Source: Sphingomonas phyllosphaerae (GTDB lineage: Bacteria > Pseudomonadota > Alphaproteobacteria > Sphingomonadales > Sphingomonadaceae). From it: 64,000 nucleotides of DNA. The position numbers and the translations under genes are program-made. Of this stretch, positions 44,341 to 53,700 are shown piece by piece (within the stretch, counting starts at the first letter, position 1; each line of letters begins with the position of its first letter). The notes beneath the pieces were generated by a model, which searched no databases, was not told the origin of the DNA, and worked only from the letters and a program-made list of their open reading frames with translations. The stretch is taken from assembly GCF_029623345.1 (NCBI RefSeq), contig NZ_JAPYKH010000002.1, positions 186,001-250,000 of the forward strand, given 5' to 3'.

Positions 44341-44463
44341 TCACTCCTTCGGGGGCTTGGCGGGAGTGCCCTTGGTGGAAGGAGCGGACGCGTTCTGCTT
44401 CGGCGGCTTCTCCGCCTTCGGCTTGCGAACCTCTTTGTTCGACTTCTTCTGGCTCTTGGCCAT
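44341..44463 (-). CDS. Very small Lys/Pro-rich protein
   Basis: Forty residues: MAKSQKKSNKEVRKPKAEKP, then KQNASAPSTKG and a stop. It is highly basic, without membrane segment. GGAG lies about 8 bases before the ATG. Short proteins starting MAKSQKKSNKE are, as far as I know, common in alphaproteobacteria, with no known function. Nucleic acid binding is possible from charge alone. Confidence 0.75.
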   Translation of the reverse strand: MAKSQKKSNKEVRKPKAEKPPKQNASAPSTKGTPAKPPKE

Positions 44464-44695
44464 GGTCACATCTCCAGCCCGGGTTGCGCCTCAACGCATA
44501 GCATCGGGCTAAGCTGCGTCATGGCGGTTGTCTCCGCTATCCAGGCGACGCTGTCAACGCGACCTGTCGGCGGGATGGGGCATCCTGCTGCTCGTCTGTC
44601 CCTTCGCGCCAGGGCAAGGCGGGCTGATAGTCCGATGCCGGGATTTCTGGTCGATCCAGTCAGCCGGCCCGTTACCCGTCCTCAGCAGCGTCAGA

Positions 44696-45205
44696 TCAAT
44701 GCTCTACGACCCAGCGCTTCGGATCCTTGTCAACCGGAGTGACGCCGTCGACGTGCTTGGATTCGTACGCGACAAAGGCGACGGCGAGGTCGTGCCGGAG
44801 CTGTAACGGCGCGTCCCGGCGAAAGTCGGTCAGCCCTTCGCGTTCTTCCTCGGCCATGTGGTCGCTGTTGGCCTTGTTCGCAGCGGCCACCGCCTTGAAC
44901 CACTCTGGCGAGCCTACCTGTTCGCGCCCGACTGCGGCGACGGCGTCGCGGATCTCGTTGTGATCCTTAATCGCGTCCAGCGTCTCGTCCTCGACGCCAT
45001 CCTTTTTACCAGACGCGCGACCTACTCGTAGCAACTCGGGATAGAACAGCTTCTCTTCGGTTTCTGCATGGACCTCGAGGAAGGTCGCCAGCCGGCGCCA
45101 AATCGCGTCCAGACTGGCAGTGTCCCCGGAACCAACCTGCTCGATGATGCCGAACAGACGACGCTGCTCGTGGTGGTCGTCCAGGATAAGCTGGGTGATG
45201 TCCAT
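44696..45205 (-). CDS. Hemerythrin domain protein
   Basis: A 169-residue helical protein of the hemerythrin/HHE type. Metal ligands can be placed as His in DDHHEQRRLF, His and Glu in HAETEEKLFYPEL, His and Asn/Glu in IKDHNEI, and His and Glu in DHMAEEEREGL. HHE proteins carry a di-iron site and act in O2, NO or iron stress; this one is cytosolic. Regulation not visible. Confidence 0.9.
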   Translation of the reverse strand: MDITQLILDDHHEQRRLFGIIEQVGSGDTASLDAIWRRLATFLEVHAETEEKLFYPELLRVGRASGKKDGVEDETLDAIKDHNEIRDAVAAVGREQVGSPEWFKAVAAANKANSDHMAEEEREGLTDFRRDAPLQLRHDLAVAFVAYESKHVDGVTPVDKDPKRWVVEH

Positions 45206-45543
45206 GTCATCTCCGGGCGTACTTGTCAGCCGTGCTCAAGGCTCATGCCAGATTTCGACCGATCTCGGCAAATGAAAGATGCTCCGCAACCGGTCTCAAC
45301 GACCACCGTCCGACCGTGAGCGAGCGGCAGATCTGGGACACTGCTCCGTTAGCCGAACGGCCGTTTCCGGGCCGGTCTCCTGCGCCACGGGGGAGGCCTC
45401 GACCACGGTCGAGTGACAAGGTTGGTCCGGATCCGCCTGCTCGCAAGCCTAGCGGCGACTGATGGATCAGTGTAGCCTTATCGGCCAGGGTTTAGGGCCG
45501 AGCGGTTGCTCGCGCCGCAGCCCGGAGTTTCGGAGCAACCGCC
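45206..45543. other. Shared upstream spacer of hemerythrin and small basic gene
   Basis: About 340 bases between divergent genes. No convincing gene in it. GGAG at 45532-45535 serves the following frame. Confidence 0.35.
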
Positions 45544-45699
45544 ATACCACGCAAACCGAATTACGACTTTGAGCGCCGCGAGCGCGAAAAGACCAAGGCA
45601 ATCGAGTCCGCAAAGAAGGCGCAAGCCAAGGCTGATAAGCGTGCTGCTGAGCGCGAAACACCGGGCGGGGATCAGTCAGGCGAGCGGCAAGCCCACTGA
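45544..45699 (+). CDS. Small basic protein with ATA in place of the start codon
   Basis: A 51-residue frame reads (M)PRKPNYDFERREREKTKAI and then Lys/Ala/Glu-rich helix AKKAQAKADKRAAERE. GGAG lies 8 bases before codon ATA at 45544-45546, which sits exactly where the Met is expected; no ATG, GTG or TTG occurs between this and an upstream in-frame TAG. Small proteins beginning MPRKPNYDFERRERE are, to my knowledge, conserved in sphingomonads. The gene may be started at ATA at low level, or its start is lost. Confidence 0.6.
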   Translation: MPRKPNYDFERREREKTKAIESAKKAQAKADKRAAERETPGGDQSGERQAH

Positions 45700-45712
45700 T
45701 ACGGTGCTGGAG

Positions 45713-45961
45713 ATGTCAAATCCCGTTCTCGCGCAGCTCGGCTGGAAGCGCTTCTGCCCCGAGCAGGTTTCCGCCGAGCAGAGCCGCGATTGCCAACCCG
45801 TTCGCGTCATAGCGGTCCATTGCGGGAGGGTGAACGTGTCTGGTGCTGGATCCGCGGATTCGATCGCGTCCAGTTTACCCGAGCGAGCGGGAGAGGACGA
45901 CCGAGCTACCGCCGGCGATTGGGCTGCTCAGCGCTGGGAACAGGAGAGGACGAGTGGCTGA
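45713..45961 (+). pseudogene. N-terminal remnant of ribosome GTPase RsgA
   Basis: A frame of about 82 residues starting at ATG 45713 gives NPVLAQLGWKRFCPEQVSAE, VRVIAVHCGRVNVSG and ATAGDWAAQRWEQE, then a stop. The first two match the OB-fold N-terminus of RsgA, where LGW-F and RVVAVHRG and VGDW are conserved. The GTPase and zinc parts (over 250 residues) are absent. The frame after the OB part diverges. It is a truncated relic or a new short protein. Confidence 0.6.
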
Positions 45962-46109
45962 TCTCTATCTCCGCGCGCTTGAGTCCGAGCGTAAACGGCT
46001 ATGGGCCGAATGCCGGCTGAAGGGGCTCGCGAAGGGAACGCCGGAACGGTTGCGGATCGAAGAGCTCGACAGGCTGTTGGCGGAGCACCGGGGGAAACCG
46101 GCCCACTAG
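45954..46109 (+). CDS. Small hypothetical protein
   Basis: Fifty-one residues from a GTG at 45954: ADLYLRALESERKRLWAECR and LRIEELDRLLAEHRGKPAH; a helical soluble protein. A GGAGAGG lies 4-5 bases before the GTG. It overlaps the end of the RsgA remnant by 8 bases. Family not recognised. Confidence 0.5.
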   Translation: MADLYLRALESERKRLWAECRLKGLAKGTPERLRIEELDRLLAEHRGKPAH

Positions 46110-46270
46110 TTGCGTGAGGTGCGACCGTCGGCCGCGTTCATGCGCCAGGATCCGCCCACGGTGAGAATGAGCAAGAGCAGAATCCCGGCGAGGGGTAGAC
46201 ACAGAAGCCCGCGGTAGCGCCAGGGCGTGCGCCGCCCACCGATAAGCGCGCCGAAGCCAGCGACGAGCAT
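46106..46270 (-). CDS. Possible two-helix small membrane protein
   Basis: From an ATG at 46270, 54 residues: MLVAGFGALIGG, RYRGLLCLPLAGILLLLILT and a polar tail. The frame continues upstream with YWRVFIPYSAL, so the true start may be missing or lie further up (TTG at 46273). Its stop overlaps the stop of the plus-strand gene (convergent). No clear ribosome site. Confidence 0.32.
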   Translation of the reverse strand: MLVAGFGALIGGRRTPWRYRGLLCLPLAGILLLLILTVGGSWRMNAADGRTSRN

Positions 46271-46734
46271 CAAGGCCGAGTACGGGATGAAAACACGCCA
46301 GTATCGACGGGCCGTGCTCTGCCCTAAGGCATCATTGCGAGCGAGCTTGGTGGGCTAGCGCAAGGAAACGGCCTTGCGCAGCCGGCGCAGTGACGCCCGG
46401 TTTATGGTGCCTGATAGAGTCGACCACCGTGGTGGTAGGGCTCGATCCAGCTACCGGCGGGGGTTAAGCAACCTCGCAAGATCGTCGGCAGAGCCATTTA
46501 TCCGTGTAAGCTTAGGATAACGAAGCGTTCCCGCGGTAGCCGGGCGAGACCTGACGCTGGTCGAACAAAGCCCGTCCTTCGTGGGCTGTGCGGACCATGT
46601 GCCCTGCTCGGCATCCTCGCTGTGAGCGAGGCCGGTCCTAAGTCGACGCGATGTTCGCGCACGGGTGATGACATGGCGTGGCGCAACCGCCTACGCTGGG
46701 CGCAGGGTGGCTCAACGCCGAAAAGGGGGGAACG
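46271..46734. other. Intergenic stretch without recognised content
   Basis: About 460 bases upstream of the PQQ dehydrogenase; presumably holds its promoter. No other gene-like frame; a tRNA-like shape was looked for and not found. Confidence 0.35.
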
Positions 46735-48879
46735 ATGCGCGCGGGCGGGCGAGGGAAAGCGACGGTCGTGCTCGCGGGCGCGCTACTTCTGGGAAGCGCG
46801 GCACCGCCGCCGCGCGACAAGGCGGCGCCGCCGGCAACGGCGGACTGGTCCTATTACCACGGCGATCCCGCCGCGACGCATTATTCCGCGCTGGACCAGA
46901 TCACCGTGCACAACGTCGCTCGCCTGACGAAGGCATGGGAATATGACAGCGGCGATGCGTTCGGCGAGGGCGGGTCGCAATCGGATATGCAGGCCAACCC
47001 GCTCGTCGTCGACGGACGCCTGTACATCGTCACGCCCAAGGGCCGGCTAGTGGCGCTCGACGCCGCGACCGGCCGTGAGATCTGGGCTTATGACCCGGCG
47101 TCCGCACCGGTCGCGACCCGCCAGCGACTGCGCGGCGTCTCCTATTGGCGCGACGGCGACGAGCGTCGCATCCTGTTCACGTTCGGGCAGGAGCTGATCT
47201 CGGTCGACGCGCTGACCGGCCTCCCCGACGCGCGGTTCGGCCGCGGCGGCCGCGTCGACCTGCGCGCGGGCTTCGGCCGGCCGCTCGCGCAGCTGACTGT
47301 CAACAACGTCACGCCGGGGGCGGTGTTCGAGGACCTGATCATCATGGGCTCGACCGGCCATACGCCGGGCGACGTCCGCGCCTTCGACGTGCGCACCGGC
47401 GCGATCCGCTGGACCTTCCACACCATCCCGCACGGCGGCGAGCCCGGCGCCGAGACCTGGCCGCGCGACGCCTGGAAGACCGAGATCGGTGCCAACGTCT
47501 GGGCCGGGCTCACCGTCGACGTCGCGCGCGGCCTGGTGTTCCTGCCCGTGGCGTCGAGCGGGATGGGCGACCGTGACTTCTACGGGCCGACGCGCGCGGG
47601 CGCCAATCTCTACGCCAACAGCCTGGTCGCGCTGGACGCGCGCACCGGCCGGCGGCGCTGGCACTTCCAGAGCGTCCATCACGACCTGTGGGACCGCGAC
47701 TTTCCGGCGCAGCCGACGCTGGTGACGGTGCGCGGCGTGCCCGCGATCGCGCAGACCACCAAGTCGGGGCTGGTCTATGTCTTCGACCGGCGCGACGGTC
47801 GCCCGCTCTACCCGATCGAGGAGCGGCCGGTGCCCGCCAGCGACATGCCCGGCGAGCAGGCGTGGCCAACCCAGCCGATGCCCACCGCGATCGCGCCCTT
47901 CGCGCGCCAGCGGCTCACGCCCGACATCGTCACCCGGCGGACGCCGGCAGCCCATGCCGCGGTGACGGCGCAGCTCGCCAAACTCCGCAACCGCGGCCCG
48001 TTCGATCCGCCGAGCGTTCAGGGCACGGTGCTGCTGCCCGGCATGGACGGTGGCGCGGAATGGGGCGGAGCGGCCTATGATCCCGACAGCGGCCTGCTCT
48101 ACGTCAACGCCAACGAAATGGCCTGGACGCTGCGGCTGAAGCCGCGCCCGGCGCGCGCCGCGGGCAGCTCGGGCGCGGCGCTGTACGCCAACCATTGCGC
48201 GGCCTGCCACGGCGCCGATCGTGCGGGCGATCCGCCGCAGGTGCCCGGGTTGCGCGATGTCGGCGCACGGCTCAGCGCGGCGCAGCTCGAGCGCCAGATC
48301 GCGCAGGGCGGCGGGCGTATGCCAGGCTTTGCGGGCACGCTGTCGCCGGCGCAGGTGCTGGCGCTGGTGCGTGACCTGCGCGGTGATCGCGCGGGCGCGG
48401 CGCCGCGCGGCAACGAGAGCGACGCCACACCGCCCGCCGCCCCCGCCTTCGACGAGCCCTATGTGTTCGACGGCTATCATCGCCTGCTCGATCCCGAAGG
48501 CTATCCCGCGCTGACACCTCCCTGGGGCACCTTGTCCGCGCTCGACGTCAACACCGGTCGATGGGTGTGGCGCGTGCCCCTCGGCCGCTATCCCGAGCTC
48601 GGCCCGGCGGAGACGGGCAGCGAGAATTACGGCGGCGCGGTCGTCACGCGCGGCGGCTTGCTGTTCATCGCCGCGACCGTCTACGACCGCCGCTTCCGCG
48701 CTTACGACAAGCGCAGCGGACGGTTGTTGTGGTCGACCGAACTGCCCGCCGCGGGGCTCGCGACGCCCGCCACCTATGCTGTAAACGGCCGGCAATATGT
48801 CGCGATCGCGGCGGGCGGCGGCAAGGATCGTGCGCGTCGGCCGGGCGGCTCGGTGATCGCCTTCGCGCTGCCGCAGTGA
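46735..48879 (+). CDS. PQQ-dependent dehydrogenase with internal cytochrome c domain
   Basis: A 714-residue exported quinoprotein. Start ATG 46735 has a GGGGGG box. A signal peptide (ATVVLAGALLLGSAA) precedes an eight-bladed propeller with LTKAWEYDSGDAFG, LVALDAATGREIWAYDPAS, LVALDARTGRRRWHFQSVHH, LVYVFDRRDGRPLYPIEE. Near residues 480-565 a single-haem cytochrome c module with CAACH (residues about 487-491) interrupts the propeller, with a probable Met ligand in GRMPGFAG. The propeller then resumes (LSALDVNTGRWVWRVPLG). This order resembles pyrroloquinoline quinone dehydrogenases of the glucose/sorbosone group with built-in electron acceptor. Acts in the periplasm; substrate a sugar or alcohol. 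Confidence 0.88.
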   Translation: MRAGGRGKATVVLAGALLLGSAAPPPRDKAAPPATADWSYYHGDPAATHYSALDQITVHNVARLTKAWEYDSGDAFGEGGSQSDMQANPLVVDGRLYIVTPKGRLVALDAATGREIWAYDPASAPVATRQRLRGVSYWRDGDERRILFTFGQELISVDALTGLPDARFGRGGRVDLRAGFGRPLAQLTVNNVTPGAVFEDLIIMGSTGHTPGDVRAFDVRTGAIRWTFHTIPHGGEPGAETWPRDAWKTEIGANVWAGLTVDVARGLVFLPVASSGMGDRDFYGPTRAGANLYANSLVALDARTGRRRWHFQSVHHDLWDRDFPAQPTLVTVRGVPAIAQTTKSGLVYVFDRRDGRPLYPIEERPVPASDMPGEQAWPTQPMPTAIAPFARQRLTPDIVTRRTPAAHAAVTAQLAKLRNRGPFDPPSVQGTVLLPGMDGGAEWGGAAYDPDSGLLYVNANEMAWTLRLKPRPARAAGSSGAALYANHCAACHGADRAGDPPQVPGLRDVGARLSAAQLERQIAQGGGRMPGFAGTLSPAQVLALVRDLRGDRAGAAPRGNESDATPPAAPAFDEPYVFDGYHRLLDPEGYPALTPPWGTLSALDVNTGRWVWRVPLGRYPELGPAETGSENYGGAVVTRGGLLFIAATVYDRRFRAYDKRSGRLLWSTELPAAGLATPATYAVNGRQYVAIAAGGGKDRARRPGGSVIAFALPQ

Positions 48880-49042
48880 GCACGACGCGAACTTCGACGC
48901 CGATTCAGGGACACCCGGCTGCCCGCTGACGGCGAATCGTGTTGGTCGATCCGATCACCAGCGTAGCGCGCGCCTCACTCGAGATGCACTCGTCGTTGCT
49001 GCGGGAGCGTGGCCCGGCTGCGGGGGCGTGGCCCAATCGCCG

Positions 49043-49792
49043 TCACGCCAGCGCCTCCCAGGTCAGCAACGTGCCAACCGCTATCATCAACACGTAGATG
49101 GCCGTGAAGAAACGCTCCGGTGCGATGCGGCGAACCAACGCCACGCCGGCCACCGTGGCAGCGAGCGCCATCGGTAGGAGCAACAGCGACGTGAGGAGGT
49201 TGGCCCGCGTGAACTGGCCGAGCGCTAGATACGCCGGCACCTTGATCCAGTTCACGGCGGCGAAGAAGATCGCGGTGGTGCCCACCAGACGCTCGCGCGG
49301 CAGATCACGTGGCAGCACCCAGAGTTGGAACGGCGGCTGGCCCGCGTGCGCGATCTGGCTGGTGAAGCCCGAGGCCACGCCGAAGAGGGTGCCGAGCCAT
49401 TCGGGCCAACGCGCGATTCCGCGCGGACGCGGATGGCGCGTCAGCCAGAGCCGGTACAGGCCGAACAAGATCGAGATCACGCCGACCGCGGCCATCACCG
49501 CTTTCGGCGACACGCTCGCGGCGAAGCCGTATCCCAGGGCGATGCCGACCATCGCGCCCGGGAGCATCCAGCCGATAAGGCGCCAATCGACGGTGCGCCG
49601 GAACGCCCAGACGCCGACGACGTCCTGCGCGATGAGAAGCGGCAGCGTGATCGCCGCAGCCCGGACCGGATCGATCACCAGCGCGAGCAGCGGGAGCGAC
49701 AAAGCGCCCATGCCAGCGAAACCGCCTTTGGCGAGCCCGAGCAGGATGATGGCGGGTATGGCCAAGACATAGAAGTGCCAGTCGGTGATCAT
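49043..49792 (-). CDS. TauE/SafE family membrane permease
   Basis: A 249-residue integral membrane protein with about eight helices. Start region LAIPAIILLGLAKGGFAGMG and the second-half repeat LGTLFGVASGFTSQIAHAGQ with PPFQLWVLPRDL are the two DUF81/TauE-SafE signatures. Such permeases export or import sulfite, sulfonates or related anions. It is convergent with the PQQ gene and divergent from the coxB remnant. No substrate-linked gene is near. Confidence 0.92.
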   Translation of the reverse strand: MITDWHFYVLAIPAIILLGLAKGGFAGMGALSLPLLALVIDPVRAAAITLPLLIAQDVVGVWAFRRTVDWRLIGWMLPGAMVGIALGYGFAASVSPKAVMAAVGVISILFGLYRLWLTRHPRPRGIARWPEWLGTLFGVASGFTSQIAHAGQPPFQLWVLPRDLPRERLVGTTAIFFAAVNWIKVPAYLALGQFTRANLLTSLLLLPMALAATVAGVALVRRIAPERFFTAIYVLMIAVGTLLTWEALA

Positions 49793-49919
49793 GGAATGCC
49801 GTTATCCGGTTCGGCCGTTCTCGCCCACAGGCAAGCTCGATCAGGTGAGCGCCGTCGCAAGCTGGCTCGGTGGTCCTCTGCGTCTGACGCTCGCCGCTGG
49901 TGTCAGCTGCGTTCGAGAC

Positions 49920-50697
49920 GATGACCGTGCGCGGAGGCGGCGGCGGTCGGCGCCGTCGACTCACGCCTGGACCGCTCGCTGCCCGTGGTCGCCGGCGCCA
50001 TCGTCCTGGCGCTCACCGCGCTGATCACAGGCAGCTTCTTCGCGGATCGCGCGCTGTTCGCGACGCGCGACGCGCGGCGCTCGAGGTGCGCGTCTCCGGT
50101 CACCAATGGTGGTGGCGGATCCAGTAGCGCGACTCCGCTGGCGGCGGTTGGGTCGAGACCGCCAACGAGCTCCACCTGCCGCAGGGGGACACGGTGCGGC
50201 TGGTGCTGAACTCGGCGGACGTGATCCACAGCTTCTGGGTGCCCAACGTGGCGGGCAAGCTCGACATGATCCCGGGGCGCACCAACCTCCTCGACGTCAC
50301 CGCGCGCCGCCCCGGCTGGTACCGCGGCCGATGCGCCGAGTTTCGCGGCACGCAGCACGCGCACATGGCGTTCGACGTGAAGGTGGAAACGCCCGCCGCG
50401 TTCCGCGCATGGCTCGCCGCGCAGGTGGCGCCCGCCGCGACCGTGGGCGCACGGGGGGCGGCGGTCTTCCAGGCGACCTGCGCTGCCTGCCACGCGATCC
50501 GCGGCGCGGGCGCGGCCGGACGCGCCGGGCCCGATCTCACCCATGTCGCAGCGCGGCGCTCGCTCGCCGCCGGGACGCTGACGATGACGCGCGAGCTCGT
50601 CTTGGTCGGTGCGCACCAGCGTCCTTCTGGTGAGAGGCTAGGTGTCAAAACGTCGCGAGCTGCAGACAACGTATTCCCGCATTTGACGAGGGGCTGA
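49920..50697 (+). pseudogene. Degraded coxB (cytochrome c oxidase subunit II with cytochrome c tail)
   Basis: The remnant keeps the second membrane helix (VVAGAIVLALTALITGSFFA), the SGHQWWWRIQ block, then TAG at 50125-50127 where Tyr is expected, and the CuA region NSADVIHSFWVPNVAGKLDM. The CuA loop reads CAEFRGTQHAHM: the second CuA Cys is Arg. The fused cytochrome c (CAACHAIRG) is present, then the end is unrelated (KTSRAADNVFPH). A frameshift between helix and WWW is also needed, and the first helix is absent. It cannot be a working subunit II. No coxA or other cox gene lies around. Confidence 0.85.
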
Positions 50698-50789
50698 ATC
50701 CGCGTCGGCAAGTGTCCCCATCCCGCGTTGCTTCGTCATTTTCTTCCGTAACGATCACGCTATGGTGTGCTTACAGGGGTGGGGGGATT

Positions 50790-53700
50790 ATGAGAATCGT
50801 GGTGACGGCGCTAATGGCGTCGAGCGTTGTGGCGGGCGTGGCGCATGCCGCCGACAAGCCGGCGATCGGCCCCGCGCCGTCATGGGTGGTGCCAGTAGCG
50901 ATCCCCTCGGATGCGGGCGCCACTGCCGACGCACCGGTCAGCGTGTTGCTGTCGGACCAGCAGGTCAAGCTGGAGCGCGGACGGCAGGTCGTGTATGTCG
51001 AGATGGCGCTGCGCATCCAGACACCTGAGGGATTGAGCGCGGGCAACATTTCTTATCCCTGGCGCCCGGACGTCGACGAACTCACGGTCCATAAGCTGCA
51101 CATCCGGCGCGGCGACAAGGTAATCGACGTGCTGGCCTCCGGCCAGACCTTCACCGTGGTACGGCGCGAGCAAAATCTGGAAAGCGCGATGCTGGATGGC
51201 GTGCTGACCGCCAATATCCAGCCCGAGGGCCTGCAGGTCGGCGATATCCTCGACTTCGCGGCATCAGTGTCGTCGAACGATCCGACGTTGAAGGGGCATG
51301 TCGAGCAATTCGGGGCGGGCGGTTTCAACGGCGTGCCGATCAAGCGGGCGCACCTGCGCGTCCAATGGCCGGCGGCGTTGCCGGTACGGATGCGGCAGAC
51401 CGCCGCGCTGCCTCCAACCAAGCTCAAGGTCAGCGGCGGCACAACCGCCTTCGAAACGACGCTGGCCGATGTCGCGCTGTCGTCACCGCCGAAAGGTGCG
51501 CCGACACGCTATCGCCTCGGGCGGTTGGTGGAATTCACCGATTTCGCTTCCTGGGCCGATCTCGGCGCATTGATGGCACCTCTGTACGCGCAGGCGGCGA
51601 CAATCGCAGCGCAGGGGCCGCTGCGCAGCGAGTTCGATCGCATCGCGTCCATGTCCAGTGACCCCAAGGTGCGCGCGCAGGCGGCGCTGGCGCTGGTGCA
51701 GGATCGCATCCGCTACGTGGCGTTGACGATGGGGGCGGGCGGATACGTGCCCGCCGATGCGGAAACGACCTGGGCACGGCGCTACGGCGATTGCAAGGCC
51801 AAGACCGCGCTGCTGCTCGGGCTGTTGCACGGGCTGGGGATCGAGGCAGTGCCGGTGGTCGTCAACAGTATGGCCGGCGACGGGATCGATGCCCGCTTGC
51901 CGATGGCGGGACTGTTCGATCATGTGCTGGTGCGGGCGACGATCGCCGGTCGCGTCTACTGGCTGGACGGAACCCGGACGCGCGACACCGATCTCGACCG
52001 GATCAGCGTGCCCGACGTCGGTTGGGGGCTGCCGCTGGTCGAGCGAGGCGCGGCGCTGGTGCGGATGCTACCGGCCGTTCCACCGCAGCCGATGCGCGAC
52101 ACCACGATCCGCATCGATGCCAGCGCCGGCATCTCCGCGCCCGCGCCGACGACGGTGGAGACAGTGTTGCGCGGTGATGAGGCGATCGGCACCGGCATCG
52201 CGCTGGCGAGTCTCGGCGGCGAGGCCCGCGATCGCGCGCTGAAGGAATATTGGAAGGGGCAATATGACTTCATCGAGGTGGCGACGACCGCCGCCACCTT
52301 CGATGCGACGACCGGCGAGGAGCGGTTGTCGATGACCGGTAAGGCCACGTTGGACTGGTCAAACGGCAATTATCAGACCGATGGCACCAGCGTCGGCTAT
52401 CGCGCCGACTTCAGCCGCGACCCTGGCCGGGACCAGGATGCACCGTTCGCCGTAGCCTTTCCTTGGTACATCCGCACGCGCGAGACGATCGTATTGCCCA
52501 AGGGGGCTGGTACGTTCCGGCTCGGCGCTGGAATCGAGGTCAACGAGGTCGCGGGCGGGATCGACTATCGCCGCCACGCGAGCATCGCCGACAACATCTT
52601 CTCGGTCGAGAAGACGGAGCGTAGCGTGACGACCGAATTCCCCGCCGCCGACGCAGCGAAGGAACAGGCCGCACTTCGAGCGCTCGCCGATCGGAGCGCG
52701 ACGTTGCGGACGCCGGTGAACTATAGCTACACCGGTAAAGATACCGAGGCTTTGCGGGCGACGGTGCCGACCACGTCGGCCGGTTACGTGAGCCGTGCAA
52801 AGGCGTTCATCGATCGTGATCTGCGCGCCGACGCGCTGCGGGATTATGACAAAGCGATCGCGCTGGACCCGGACAATGTCTACGCCTGGGCGAACCGCGG
52901 CATGACGCGCGTGCAGGTCGGCGATCTGGCCGGGGCGAAGGCCGATCTTGCCAAGGCGGACTCGATCGATCCCGATTTCATCTTGACCGCCATCGCGCGC
53001 GGGATGCTCGCTCGGCGCGAGCGACGCTGGGGCGATGCGGTGAAGGCCTACACGCGCGCGCTCGCGCTGGAACCAGACAATGGCTTTGCCGCCGAGCAGC
53101 GCGCCACGAGCTATGCCATGATGGGCGATCAGCAGAGCGCGCTGACGGCATTGACCGAGTGGGTGACGCGCAAGCCCGACGATGCGACACGCTACGTTAC
53201 GCGCGGCAATGCGTACATGAACGCCGCACGCTATGACGAGGCGATCGCGGACTTCGACCGCGCGCAAAAGCTGGAGCCCGACAACGTCTGGGCCGTGGCG
53301 AATCGTGGCATGGCGCGCCTGTGGAAAAGTGACGCGGCCGGCGCGACGAAGGATCTCGACGCCGCGGCGGTGATCGATCCGCGCAACGTGGTGGTGTTGC
53401 GTGCCCGCGGGCTGCTGACCTTACAGAAAGGCGATGCGCAGGCGGCGGTGGATGCCTTCACGCAAGCGCTCGCCGTCGAACCCGACAATGCGTTCGCGCT
53501 TGGTCACCGCGCCGAGGCGCAGCACGCACTGAGGCATGAAGATGCGGCGTTGCAGGACGCGGCGGCGGCGATCCGGCAATCGCCGATCTGGACCGATATG
53601 TACCTGTTGCGCGCTAATATTCTGCGCGGACAGGGCAAATTCGACGCCGCTCTCGCGGAGGCAGCGGCGTTGACCGCGGCCAATCCGAACGACGCCTACG

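Noticed and set aside
47047..48795. A 582-codon minus-strand frame
   Set aside because: Antisense of the PQQ dehydrogenase; composition dominated by Arg and Ala as in reversed GC-rich codons.
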